DNA of 64,000 bases from Thalassobaculum sp965228445 (GTDB lineage: Bacteria; Pseudomonadota; Alphaproteobacteria; Thalassobaculales; Thalassobaculaceae): NCBI GenBank assembly GCA_965228445.1, contig OZ245813.1, positions 186,001-250,000 on the forward strand. The letters are read 5' to 3'. The notes beneath the pieces are model-generated. The model had not been told where the DNA came from and made no database searches. It was given only the letters and a program-made list of their open reading frames with translations. Of this stretch, positions 1 through 7,930 are shown one piece after another; positions within the stretch are counted from its first letter, which is position 1; each line of letters opens with the position of its first letter. Both the position numbers and the translations under genes were made by a program.

Positions 1-351
1 GCGGTCGAGGAAGCCGGGCAGGTGCGGGGCCACGTGGCGATGGGCAAAGGTCGAGGGGGCCGTGATCTTCAGCAGCCCGCGCGGCGAGCTATGTGCCGTG
101 GTCACCGCCGCCTCGGCCTCGTCCACATCGGCGAGGATCCGCTTGCATCGGTCGTAATAGGCGGAGCCGACCTCGGTCAGGCTGACCCGCCGCGTCGTCC
201 GGTTCAGCAGCCGCACGCCGAGCCGGTCCTCCAGCGCGGAAAGCTGCTTTGAGACGACCGACGGCGACAGGTTCATATGCCGCGCGGCCCCCGCCAGGCT
301 GTTGTTCTCCACAACGGCCGCGAAAATCGACATTCCGGTCAGTACGTCCAT
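1..351 (-). CDS. LysR-family transcriptional regulator, N-terminal part (cut by window edge)
   Basis: The first 117 residues of a LysR-type regulator are visible and the reading frame runs off the left end of the window. Residues 1-60 form the winged helix-turn-helix, with the characteristic stretches NNSLAGAARHMNLSPSVVSKQ and LEDRLGVRLLNRTTRRVSLT. The coinducer-binding domain begins near residue 90 and is mostly missing. The ATG at 351 is the family-typical start. It is divergent from the small gene at 506 across a 154-bp region with two palindromes, which suggests autoregulation and control of that gene (inference). The target and effector cannot be told. Confidence 0.9.
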   Translation of the reverse strand, partial: MDVLTGMSIFAAVVENNSLAGAARHMNLSPSVVSKQLSALEDRLGVRLLNRTTRRVSLTEVGSAYYDRCKRILADVDEAEAAVTTAHSSPRGLLKITAPSTFAHRHVAPHLPGFLDR

Positions 352-383
352 AGCGGAACCATCCCCTTACCCGTCCAGAATTA

Positions 384-402
384 ATTCATCCGGAGCATGA
401 AT
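384..402. promoter_or_regulatory. LysR-type operator candidate (ATTCAT-N7-ATGAAT)
   Basis: Perfect 6-bp inverted repeat with a 7-bp spacer, 33 bp upstream of the LysR start. Size and spacing fit the interrupted dyads (T-N11-A type) bound by LysR regulators. Its role is inferred from position only. Confidence 0.4.
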
Positions 403-414
403 TCGATGCCATGT

Positions 415-428
415 TACTTGATTAAGTA
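415..428. promoter_or_regulatory. Second palindrome in the lysR / small-gene intergenic region
   Basis: TACTT-GATT-AAGTA is a perfect 5-bp-arm palindrome lying 13 bp beyond the LysR-type dyad and 78 bp before the small gene's start. It could be a second operator for a different regulator or part of an extended LysR site. Confidence 0.3.
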
Positions 429-505
429 CCCTCTGAAAAGTTTTACATCTCGGTCTCACAACGGCGCCGCGACCCTCTCAAGGCACCGATTTCACGGAGG
501 TAGAG

Positions 506-778
506 ATGACCAGCATCGACATCACGCATGCCCCTCGCGGCACCGGCGCGACCGCTGTAACGGAGACGGTCGGCACCGGCCGCTGGACCGCCGCCGATCT
601 CTCGCCGAAAGCCATCGACCAGGCCGTCCGCCATGGCCGCCGCCTGCGCTCCCAGGCCATCTCCGGCGCGGCGCGGGGGCTCGGCCGGTGGCTCTACGCA
701 ACCGCCAGAGCGGCGCTGGGACGACGCGCTACCAACAAGCTCGGCTGCGGCGAGTGCGGGGACATGATGCGGGCATAG
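506..778 (+). CDS. Small basic protein of unknown function (90 aa)
   Basis: A 90-residue protein whose ATG follows a good ribosome binding site (GGAGGT at 496-501). It has no signal peptide. Residues about 32-66 are rich in Arg and Ala and predict a long basic amphipathic helix (AIDQAVRHGRRLRSQAIS). The C-terminus carries two close cysteines (CGECG). Small Arg-rich proteins of this look are common in alphaproteobacteria and usually unnamed. It is divergent from the LysR regulator, which may control it. I do not recognise a specific family, and the coding call rests on the ribosome binding site, the start and the codon bias. Confidence 0.6.
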   Translation: MTSIDITHAPRGTGATAVTETVGTGRWTAADLSPKAIDQAVRHGRRLRSQAISGAARGLGRWLYATARAALGRRATNKLGCGECGDMMRA

Positions 779-858
779 GCACCCAGGACCGACGCTTGCA
801 CCGCGACGCGAACAACCGGCGGCGTCCTCTGCGGAGGGCGCCGTCGGTCTGTCCGCCC

Positions 859-1437
859 TCAGCGCGGACGTCGGACCATCATCGCCAGGACGTAGCGGCA
901 CGTCTCTTCCCCGTCATTGCGGTAACCGTGGCGGCAGGCGCCGTCGTAGTAGATCGAGTCGCCGGCCGCGAGCCGGTAGGTCTCGTGATCCAGGGTCAGG
1001 GTCAGGGTGCCCGCCTCGACCATCAGGTATTCGTGCGACCCGGCGGGATGGGGGCCGTAGGTTCCGGTATCCACCCCGGGCGGTACCGTGGTCTGCATCA
1101 TCTCGAACTCGACGCCCGGGATGACCGGAGACAGGATCCGGCGGGTCCAGGCGCCGGGGCCGGGAACCACCACCTGATCGCCGCGCCGCAGCACCACGGC
1201 GCGGGCCGGGCTCTCGTCCTCCACCAGCCGGGCGATCGAGGTGCCCAGGCCGGTGGCGATGCGGTGCAGCACCAGGACCGTCGCCGCCTTCTCTCCGCGC
1301 TCGACCGATGACAGCATGCTGACGCTGATTTCCGCCCGACCGGCAAGTTCGGACAGAGTGAGCGATTGATCCTTGCGCATGGCGCGGATGCGCCGTCCGA
1401 GGGCCGCCAGGTCGAGGGGAGGTTCGTCTCTTGTCAT
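859..1437 (-). CDS. XRE-family transcriptional regulator with C-terminal cupin domain
   Basis: 192 residues. Residues 8-65 form an XRE-type helix-turn-helix (LGRRIRAMRKDQSLTLSELA, then SVSMLSSVERGEKAATVLVL). Residues about 110-185 form a cupin sensor domain with HEYLMVEAGTLTLTLD and a later histidine in ACRHGYRN. This HTH-cupin architecture is typical of regulators of amino-acid, polyamine or small-molecule catabolism. The start at 1437 is chosen because GAGGAA lies about 4 nt upstream. It is divergent, by 46 bp, from the HNGGPP protein and the Cys/Met-metabolism enzyme and may regulate both (inference). Confidence 0.88.
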   Translation of the reverse strand: MTRDEPPLDLAALGRRIRAMRKDQSLTLSELAGRAEISVSMLSSVERGEKAATVLVLHRIATGLGTSIARLVEDESPARAVVLRRGDQVVVPGPGAWTRRILSPVIPGVEFEMMQTTVPPGVDTGTYGPHPAGSHEYLMVEAGTLTLTLDHETYRLAAGDSIYYDGACRHGYRNDGEETCRYVLAMMVRRPR

Positions 1438-1483
1438 TGATTCCTCATTAGTGAAATGTATCATCACTATCGTGGAAATCGAG

Positions 1484-2173
1484 ATGCAAATGCGCGGGCG
1501 CAAACCGAAGGTCAGGCATGTGCGGGGGCGGGACACCGCATTCCAGGTCCTGCTCGGCCATAACGGCGGTCCGCCGCTGCCCTCGGCGGCGAGCTGGAAC
1601 GCGTTCTGCTGGCGCAAGGCGGCGGCGGCCTCCCGCAAGACGCCGTCCCGGGAGGTGCTGGCGATCCGCATGCGCCGGGCCGCCGAACTCGGTCTCGACT
1701 ACAAGACCTTCGCCGCGGTGCTGGCCCATGCCGGCGCCACGCCGAAGACGCTGATCGTCGTCCTGGCGCGCGACCTGGTGGCCCATGGCGCCTTCGGCCC
1801 GCAGATCACCGGCGCGGGACATCTGGCATTGCGCGCGGGTGTCGCCGAAAAGCTGGCCGGGCTTAGCCGTCCCGACATCGTGCTGGTCGCGCCGGCCCCG
1901 GCCGGCGGCCCTGTCCGCGCGGCGCTCGCCGACGCGCTCGCCGCCACCGTCCGGACGGTGGGGCGCCCGGTCGCCGCATGGGGCGTCCTGCCCTCCGCCG
2001 CCGCGCGGGAGACGGCGGAGGCACTGACCGGCCTGCTCGCCGAGGCCGGCCTTGCGCCCGGAACCGCCCTGCTGATCGCCGGCCCGGACACCTATCAGGA
2101 CATCGCAACCCGCGCCCGCCTGGCGGGCGTTCTGTCGCCGCAGCGCTATTTCGGCCTGCCTTCCAAGCCTTGA
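1484..2173 (+). CDS. HNGGPP-motif protein with possible degenerate HAD-like C-terminal domain
   Basis: 229 residues, function unknown. Residues about 20-85 hold the LGHNGGPPLP motif, an aromatic SWNAFCWRKA segment and RMRRAAELGLDYKTF, a pattern I know from uncharacterised alphaproteobacterial proteins. Residues about 90-225 read like an alpha/beta domain. VVLARDLVA occupies the place of a HAD motif I, but with Ala where the nucleophilic Asp would be, and AGPDTYQDIATRARLAGV resembles the HAD motif IV/AraAGV region. If so it is a catalytically dead HAD relative; this is inference. The gene ends 10 bp before the PLP enzyme and is probably co-transcribed with it. The start at 1484 is preceded by a weak GGA; 1490 is the next in-frame ATG. 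Confidence 0.6.
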   Translation: MQMRGRKPKVRHVRGRDTAFQVLLGHNGGPPLPSAASWNAFCWRKAAAASRKTPSREVLAIRMRRAAELGLDYKTFAAVLAHAGATPKTLIVVLARDLVAHGAFGPQITGAGHLALRAGVAEKLAGLSRPDIVLVAPAPAGGPVRAALADALAATVRTVGRPVAAWGVLPSAAARETAEALTGLLAEAGLAPGTALLIAGPDTYQDIATRARLAGVLSPQRYFGLPSKP

Positions 2174-2183
2174 GGATCGTTTC

Positions 2184-3329
2184 ATGAAGACCAACCGGCC
2201 GCTCGCGCCCGAGACCCTCGCCGCCCAGGCGCTGGGCTTTATCGACCCGGAGAACGGCGCACTGGTACCGCCGGTGCACAGCGCCACCACCTTCGAGCGC
2301 CCGCCCGGCGGCATCGTCGGGCCGGGCTACAACTACACCCGCACCGACAATCCGACCTATGCCCAGGTCGAGGCCCTGCTGGCCCGGCTCGAAGGCGGCG
2401 AGGAGGCGCTGGTGCTCGCCTCCGGCATGTCGGCGGTCACGGCGCCGTTCCTGGCCCTGGGGCCGGGCGACCATGTCGTGGTGCAGGACGTGCTGTATTG
2501 GGGCGTACGGGCCTGGCTGAACGACTTCGCCACCCATTGGGGCCTCAAGGTCCAGTACGTGTCGGCCGGCGACCTGGACGCGCTGCGCGCCGCCATGCGA
2601 CCGGGGGAGACCAAGCTGGTCTGGGTCGAGACCCCGGCCAATCCGCTGTGGAACGTGGTCGACATCGCCGCGGCGGCGGAGATCGCCCATGCGGCCGGCG
2701 CCCGTCTGGCGGTGGATTCCACCGTCGCCACGCCGGTGCTGACCCGCCCGCTGGAACATGGCGCCGATCTGGTGATGCACTCGGCCACCAAGTTCCTGAA
2801 CGGCCACAGCGACGTGCTGGCCGGTGCCCTGATCACCGCCCGCGACGACGCGTTCTGGCAGCGCATCCGCACGGTGCGCAAGGATTTGGGCATGGTGATC
2901 GGACCGCAGGAGGCCTGGCTGCTGCTGCGCGGCATGCGCACCCTGCACATCCGCGTGCGCAAGGCCTGCGAGAACGCCCTGGCGATCGCTCAGGCGGTGC
3001 GGACCCATCCCAAGATCGTCGAGGTGCTTTATCCCGGCCTGCCGGACCATCCGGGCCATGCGGTGGCCCAGCGCCAGATGCAGGGCGGGTTCAGCGGCAT
3101 GCTTTCCATTCGGGTCGCCGGCGGCAAGGAGGCGGCCCTGGAGACGATGCGTCGGATGGCGGTGTTCACCAGCGCCACCTCGCTCGGCGGCACCGAGAGC
3201 CTGGCCGAGCATCGCCGGTCGACGGAAGGTCCGGATTCGCCCGTGCCGGACGACCTGATCCGTCTGGCGGTCGGCATCGAGGCGGCCGACGACCTGATCA
3301 AGGACCTGACCCAGGCGCTGGACTTCTGA
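2184..3329 (+). CDS. Cys/Met-metabolism PLP enzyme (cystathionine beta-lyase / gamma-synthase family)
   Basis: 381 residues, full family length. It is a fold-type I PLP enzyme of the Cys/Met-metabolism family. Visible marks are the N-terminal YTRTDNPT (phosphate binding by the neighbouring subunit), SGMSAV near residue 80, VETPANPLW at about 148, and the Schiff-base lysine K203 in HSATKFLNGHSD. The C-terminus has TSLGGTESL. Members catalyse beta- or gamma-elimination or replacement on cystathionine or O-acylhomoserine, and the exact reaction cannot be read from sequence. It follows the HNGGPP gene by 10 bp and lies opposite an XRE-cupin regulator, so it may serve catabolism rather than housekeeping methionine synthesis (inference). 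Confidence 0.9.
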   Translation: MKTNRPLAPETLAAQALGFIDPENGALVPPVHSATTFERPPGGIVGPGYNYTRTDNPTYAQVEALLARLEGGEEALVLASGMSAVTAPFLALGPGDHVVVQDVLYWGVRAWLNDFATHWGLKVQYVSAGDLDALRAAMRPGETKLVWVETPANPLWNVVDIAAAAEIAHAAGARLAVDSTVATPVLTRPLEHGADLVMHSATKFLNGHSDVLAGALITARDDAFWQRIRTVRKDLGMVIGPQEAWLLLRGMRTLHIRVRKACENALAIAQAVRTHPKIVEVLYPGLPDHPGHAVAQRQMQGGFSGMLSIRVAGGKEAALETMRRMAVFTSATSLGGTESLAEHRRSTEGPDSPVPDDLIRLAVGIEAADDLIKDLTQALDF

Positions 3330-3405
3330 GGGCCCTGCGGCGCGGCGGGAACTGGGCCGGAGGCCGGTCTGCGGCACCCGCCGTCACCGAACTGACGCAG
3401 GACGC

Positions 3406-3435
3406 TTGACGGCAGCCGTCGGCGGCCCGTAGAAG
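3406..3435 (+). promoter_or_regulatory. Putative sigma-70 promoter for tRNA-Ser
   Basis: TTGACG (3406-3411) and TAGAAG (3430-3435) are separated by 18 bp, about 55 bp ahead of the tRNA. This is the best -35/-10 pair in the 160-bp gap. Inferred, not proven. Confidence 0.4.
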
Positions 3436-3491
3436 GGGCGCGCATACGCCGTGCGGGGGTCGGGAGACCGGCCCTCGAATGCCCTCCCGGC

Positions 3492-3583
3492 GGAGGGGTG
3501 GCCGAGTGGCTGAAGGCGGCGGTTTGCTAAACCGTTTTAGGGGGAAACCCCTAACGTGGGTTCGAATCCCATCCCCTCCGCCA
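3492..3583 (+). tRNA. tRNA-Ser (anticodon GCT)
   Basis: A complete type II tRNA. The acceptor stem pairs GGAGGGG (3492-3498) with CCCCTCC (3573-3579), followed by discriminator G and an encoded CCA. The anticodon loop TTGCTAA gives anticodon GCT, which reads AGC/AGU serine codons. The long variable arm (a hairpin around TTAGGGGGAAACCCCTAA) and the T-loop GTTCGAATC are typical of tRNA-Ser. It stands alone, and no integrase or other attachment-site evidence lies next to it. Confidence 0.97.
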
Positions 3584-3746
3584 GCTCTCCCTCGTTTCAT
3601 TGACGACATCCTGATCCGATCTCCGGCACTGCTCTCTTGTTGCAGTGCGAAAACGGGGGTGAGAAATCGTCTCCGGCCCGCTAGCCTGTGCAGGGAGGGG
3701 CACGCCCGTTCCGCTCGCCGTATTGCCGCCCGCCATGGAGACCCGA

Positions 3747-5069
3747 ATGCCCGCGCCGCTCGTCCGGATCGAGACGTCCGATATCCTGCCGTCGGAAGCC
3801 GATGTCGTCGTCATCGGCGGCGGCATCATCGGCGCCTGCACCGCCTATTACCTGGCGAAGCGCGGGGTGCGGGTGGTGCTGCTGGAGAAGGGGCTGATCG
3901 GCGCCGAGCAGTCGAGCCGGAACTGGGGCTGGTGCCGCCAGCAGAACCGCGACGCCCGCGAACTTCCACTCGCCACCCGCAGCCTCGCGCTGTGGGACGC
4001 GCTGCCCGGCGAGATTGGCGCGGATGTCGGGTTCCGGCGCTGCGGGCTGACCTATCTGACCGACGACGCGGAACAGCTCGCCACCTGGAGCGCCTGGTGC
4101 GACTTCGCCCGAGGGCAGGGGGTCGAGACCCAGGTGATGTCGGCGGCAGCCCTGGCGGAGCGCGGCAGCGTCACCGGCAAGACCTGGCTCGGCGGGGTGT
4201 GGTCGCCCAGCGACGGCACCGCCGACCCGTCCCGCGCCGCGCCGATGTTCGCCAAGGGAGTTGAGAAATTCGGCGGCACGGTGGTGCAGAACTGCGCCGC
4301 GCGCGGACTGGAAACCCATGCCGGCCGGGTCGGCGCCGTCATCACCGAGAAGGGCGTGATCCGCACCGATCGGGTGGTCATGGCCGGCGGGGCCTGGGCC
4401 TCGTCCTTCTGCCGCCAGCATGGCATCCGCTTCCCGCAGGCGACCGTACGCTCGACCGTGGTGTCGGTCGCCGGCGCCCAGGACATCCCGGACGCGGTCT
4501 TCACCCCGGACAGCGCCATCACCCGCCGGGCCGACGGAACCGTCACCCTGGCGATCGGCGGCCGGGGCGAACTCGACCCGACGCTGCAGACCCTGCGCTT
4601 CGCCGGCCCGTTCATGCCGATGTGGCTGAAGCGGCGGAAATCGGTGCTGCCGGGTACCCTGCAGGGCCTGTGCTGGGGCCACGAGACCATGGTGCGCTGG
4701 GTGATGGATCAGCCGACGCCGATGGAGAAGGCGCGGATCCTCGACCCGACGCCGTCGCGGCGGGTGACGACCGAGACCCTGGAGCGGGCCCGCAGGGTGA
4801 TGCCGGGGCTCCGCGACGCCACCATCCAGCAGAGTTGGGCCGGCTATATCGACAGCACCCCAGACGGAGTGCCGGTGATCGACGAGGTGGCGGAGCTGCC
4901 GGGCTGCCTGCTGGCGGCCGGGTTCAGCGGCCACGGCTTCGGCATCGGCCCAGGGACGGGCTACATGATCGCCGACATGGTCACCGGCTCGCCGAGCTAC
5001 GTGGACACCAACCAGTACCGGCTGTCGCGCTTCGACAAAGGCGTGTGGGGCAAGGTGGCGGAGTTTTGA
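3747..5069 (+). CDS. FAD-dependent oxidoreductase, D-amino-acid/sarcosine oxidase (DAO) family
   Basis: 440 residues. An N-terminal Rossmann FAD site (VVVIGGGIIGACTAYYLAKRG, residues about 20-40) is followed by LLEKGLIGAEQSSRNWGWCRQQ, the typical DAO-family region near the isoalloxazine. A C-terminal GCLLAAGFSGHGFGIGPGTG closes the FAD site. Family members oxidise secondary or primary amines of amino acids, sarcosine or proline. The start at 3747 has GGAG 6 nt upstream; in-frame ATGs at 3723 and 3735 lack such a site. There is no signal peptide. It is monocistronic and convergent with the deacetylase (10-bp gap). The substrate is unknown. Confidence 0.88.
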   Translation: MPAPLVRIETSDILPSEADVVVIGGGIIGACTAYYLAKRGVRVVLLEKGLIGAEQSSRNWGWCRQQNRDARELPLATRSLALWDALPGEIGADVGFRRCGLTYLTDDAEQLATWSAWCDFARGQGVETQVMSAAALAERGSVTGKTWLGGVWSPSDGTADPSRAAPMFAKGVEKFGGTVVQNCAARGLETHAGRVGAVITEKGVIRTDRVVMAGGAWASSFCRQHGIRFPQATVRSTVVSVAGAQDIPDAVFTPDSAITRRADGTVTLAIGGRGELDPTLQTLRFAGPFMPMWLKRRKSVLPGTLQGLCWGHETMVRWVMDQPTPMEKARILDPTPSRRVTTETLERARRVMPGLRDATIQQSWAGYIDSTPDGVPVIDEVAELPGCLLAAGFSGHGFGIGPGTGYMIADMVTGSPSYVDTNQYRLSRFDKGVWGKVAEF

Positions 5070-5079
5070 CCGGTTCTGA

Positions 5080-5730
5080 TTAGGCGGCGTCGGACATGTA
5101 GGGGTCGACCGGGGCGGTGATCCGCCCGTCGCGGATCGGCACGCAGGCATCCGGGAAGTCCTGGCGGAACCGGGCGCCGAGCGCGGTGGCCTTGTCGAGG
5201 AACTCCTCCAGCCGGTCCATGGCGCCGGTCGGCAGGTCGTGCAGCACGATCAGGGTCCAGGGCTGCGCCTTGCACTGGGCCAGCGCGGTTTCCACCCAGC
5301 CCTCCGGGTCGGCCCAGTCGCGCGGGATGGCGTTCCACAGCACGCAGGAATAGCCCTCGCCGGTCAGGTGATCGACCACGGCGCGGCGCAGCAGGCGGCC
5401 GTCCAGGTTGCCGCCGCCGCCGAACGGGCGGAACAGCCGTGTCCCTGCGCCGGCGTCCCGAAGGACGCGGTCGGTTCTGTCGATCTCGGCCTCGACCAGG
5501 TCGGGCGCGGGGTTCTCGCCCAGCGGGATGGAGTGGGTATAGGTGTGGTTGCCGATCCGGTGCCCGTCTGCCAGGGCGGTGCGGACCAGGTCCGGACCCT
5601 GCGGATGTTCCAGCTTGCTGCCGACCACGAAGAAGGTGGCCTTCAAGCCCCGGGCCCGCAGAATGTCGAGCACCTGCGGCGTGACCTCCGGGTCCGGGCC
5701 GTTGTCGAAGGTGAGGGTGAGGTCGAACAT
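5080..5730 (-). CDS. Polysaccharide deacetylase family protein (NodB fold)
   Basis: 216 residues. NodB-type motifs are visible: TFDNGPDP at residues 7-14 (catalytic-base Asp9, with Asn at the usually second Asp), the metal-binding HTYTH at 62-66, and RLFRPFGGGG for motif 3. The D-N variant of motif 1 is seen in NodB-fold members that are not classical chitin deacetylases, so an amide or N-acyl hydrolase acting on a small molecule is possible. There is no signal peptide, so it is probably cytoplasmic, which also argues against a cell-wall substrate. The chosen start (5730) puts MFDLTLTFDNGPD at the N-terminus; an upstream start at 5835 would add 35 unrelated residues. Confidence 0.85.
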   Translation of the reverse strand: MFDLTLTFDNGPDPEVTPQVLDILRARGLKATFFVVGSKLEHPQGPDLVRTALADGHRIGNHTYTHSIPLGENPAPDLVEAEIDRTDRVLRDAGAGTRLFRPFGGGGNLDGRLLRRAVVDHLTGEGYSCVLWNAIPRDWADPEGWVETALAQCKAQPWTLIVLHDLPTGAMDRLEEFLDKATALGARFRQDFPDACVPIRDGRITAPVDPYMSDAA

Positions 5731-5881
5731 GGGCGCATCCGTTTGTTCCGGCGGTGCCCATACTCTCCCGCCAAGCGGGGTGCGGCACAACTCCCCGATC
5801 CGAAATCGCGCGCTGCAGCGCCGATGCAAAGGCATCCCGCGTCCTCCTCATATTGACAACGCACCCAGAGGGTTCCACTCC

Positions 5882-5911
5882 TTGGCCGAATACCGCGCCA
5901 TGCACTAGCAT
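5882..5911 (+). promoter_or_regulatory. Putative promoter of the ilvD-type gene
   Basis: TTGGCC (5882-5887) and TAGCAT (5906-5911) lie 18 bp apart, 84 bp before the GTG start. A TTGACA at 5853-5858 is an alternative -35 but lacks a convincing -10. The 264-bp gap 5731-5994 shows nothing else recognisable. Confidence 0.3.
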
Positions 5912-5994
5912 CCGGGGCCGGATCGGGGGCGGCTTCCTCAACGGAGCCGCAAACCGGAAAACCGACCGTCTCGTGCCGACCAGAGGGAACGCCT

Positions 5995-7863
5995 GTGAAA
6001 AACTCAAGAACCGTCCTGATCGACCGCCATCCCGGCCGCTCGGCCCAGACCATCGGGCTTGCCCGCGAACTCGGCACCGACCCGGAACTGATCCACGAGC
6101 CGTCCGTCGGCGTCGTCGGCACCAAGGGCGACAGCCAGTGCTATCTGGGCGTCCAGGCGAAGGTCGAGGCGATCCACCAGACCCTGAAGAGCCATGTCGG
6201 CTCCGAGGCGGACAAGCTGCGCCTGCGGCTGGTGCAGCCGGAATACACGATCGCCACCTCCGACGGCATCCGCAACGGCACCCGCGAGATGCGCTACTCG
6301 CTGATCGGCCGCGAAGTCACCCATGACGCGCTGTGCGAGCATCTGGAGGCCACGGGCCTGGCCGGCACCATCGCCGTCGTCGCCTGCGACAAGCCGCCGG
6401 TCGGCACGCTGGCGGCCCTGCTGGAGCACAACCAGCCGGCCATCATCATGTCCGATGGGCCGATCCGTCCGGGCCACGATCCGAACACCGGCGAGGCCCT
6501 GGACATCGTCAGCGCCTATCAGGTCGCCGGCAATCCGGACGCCGAGTTCCGCCACCACATCTCCTGCCATGCCTGCCCGGGCTTCGGCAGCTGCGGCGGC
6601 ATGTTCACCTACAACACGATGCAGACCTTCATCGGCGTCGTCGGCCTGCAGCCGCTGGAGATGGTCGCGCCGCCGTCGGACGACCCGCGCCGGCTCAACG
6701 AGTTCCCCGAGGTGCTGGTCAAGCACCTGGCGAACATGATCGCCAAGGACCTGAAGCCGCGCGACATCGTGGTGCGCGACAGCCTGCGCAACGCGATGAT
6801 CGTCGCCATGGCGATCGGCGGGTCGACCAACGTCACCCTGCATGCGCCGGAAATCGCGCGGGCCGCCGGCTATGCCGATTTCTGGAAGGAGATCATCACA
6901 CCGGAGGAGTTCAACCACCTGTCCCAGCATGTGGTGCCGGTGCTGACCGACGCCCGTCCCTACGGCAAGTACTCGATGGTCGATATCGACGCGGTCGGCG
7001 GCGTGCAGGTGATCGTGCGCGAGCTGCTGGAAGCCGGCCTGCTGAACGGCGACGTGCTGACCTGCACTGGCGAGACCCTGGCCGAGCAGGTCAAGCGGCT
7101 GGAGACCAAGAAGATCGACGGCAAGGTCGTCTACCCGGTCGAGAAGCCGTACAAGCCGACCGGCGGCCTGCGGGTGCTGGGCGGCAACCTGTCGCCGGAC
7201 TTCTCCGCCATCCTCAAGCTCGCCGGCGTCGAGGTCGGCCTGGAGAACAACCGGTTCGTCGGCAAGGCGCGGGTGTTCGAGGGCGAGGTCGGGCTGCTCA
7301 AGGCCCTGGACGAGACGCCGGAGACCTTCGAGAACAACGACATGATTATCGTGCGCTACGAGGGTCCGAGCGGGGCGCCGGGCATGCCGGAGATGCTCGA
7401 TCCGACCTCGCGCATCACCACGCTCTGCCGCGAGCGGGGCATCGCGGTCGGCCTGATGACCGACGCGCGCTTCTCCGGCGGCTCGGTCGGCCTGGTGATC
7501 GGCCATGTGGGGCCGGAAGCGGCCCTGGGCGGCCCGATCGCGCTGATCGAGGACGGGGACGAGATCGTCGCCGATCTCAACACCAACGAGCTGTCCTGCA
7601 CCGCGCTGAACGACAAGGCGACCCGCGAGGCCCGTCAGGCCAAGTGGGACAAGGAGGTCGCCGACAACGGCGGCATCCATCCGAACTGCGGCATCGCCGA
7701 TACCCGTCTGCTGCACCGGGCCCGCCACACGGCGGTGCCGGCGACCCGCGGCGGCGGTCTGCACCCCAACCGCGAGGTCTGGGTGCGCGACCAGCGCGAG
7801 GCCGAGCGCTCGGGCTTCTCGCCGAAGAACAAGTACCGGCCGCAGACCGACAAGACGTTCTGA
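5995..7863 (+). CDS. ilvD: Dihydroxy-acid dehydratase, IlvD/Edd family
   Basis: 622 residues, a typical IlvD/Edd length. These are iron-sulfur dehydratases that turn 2,3-dihydroxy acids into 2-oxo acids, in valine/isoleucine synthesis or sugar-acid breakdown. Likely cluster ligands are Cys49 (GDSQCYLG), Cys131 (ACDKPPVG) and Cys200 (CPGFGSCGGMFTYNTMQ). SDGIRNGTREMRYSLIGRE matches the family's SDGI-M-YSL region. The GTG start is preceded by GAGGGA. The sequence departs from textbook IlvD at several motif positions and no other ilv gene is near, so a sugar-acid dehydratase role is possible. A short tandem repeat covers its stop codon. Confidence 0.85.
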   Translation: MKNSRTVLIDRHPGRSAQTIGLARELGTDPELIHEPSVGVVGTKGDSQCYLGVQAKVEAIHQTLKSHVGSEADKLRLRLVQPEYTIATSDGIRNGTREMRYSLIGREVTHDALCEHLEATGLAGTIAVVACDKPPVGTLAALLEHNQPAIIMSDGPIRPGHDPNTGEALDIVSAYQVAGNPDAEFRHHISCHACPGFGSCGGMFTYNTMQTFIGVVGLQPLEMVAPPSDDPRRLNEFPEVLVKHLANMIAKDLKPRDIVVRDSLRNAMIVAMAIGGSTNVTLHAPEIARAAGYADFWKEIITPEEFNHLSQHVVPVLTDARPYGKYSMVDIDAVGGVQVIVRELLEAGLLNGDVLTCTGETLAEQVKRLETKKIDGKVVYPVEKPYKPTGGLRVLGGNLSPDFSAILKLAGVEVGLENNRFVGKARVFEGEVGLLKALDETPETFENNDMIIVRYEGPSGAPGMPEMLDPTSRITTLCRERGIAVGLMTDARFSGGSVGLVIGHVGPEAALGGPIALIEDGDEIVADLNTNELSCTALNDKATREARQAKWDKEVADNGGIHPNCGIADTRLLHRARHTAVPATRGGGLHPNREVWVRDQREAERSGFSPKNKYRPQTDKTF

Positions 7864-7906
7864 CCGACCACACGTTCTGACCGGCCACACGTTCTGATCG
7901 GTCCGG
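7856..7906. repeat. 17-bp tandem repeat spanning the ilvD stop codon
   Basis: Three consecutive 17-bp units start with CGTTCTGA at 7856, 7873 and 7890. The first contains the stop codon TGA. Units 1 and 2 differ at one base and unit 3 diverges at its end. It looks like recent slippage or duplication at the gene's 3' end. Confidence 0.75.
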
Positions 7907-7930
7907 GAGAGGGTGCTCCGCTGCCGCTAC

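Noticed and set aside
3492..3583. tRNA-Ser as an integration site of a genomic island
   Set aside because: No integrase, no repeated tRNA 3' end and no change of base composition were seen beside it.
6004..7890. 628-codon frame opposite ilvD
   Set aside because: Antisense shadow of a well-supported dehydratase gene.
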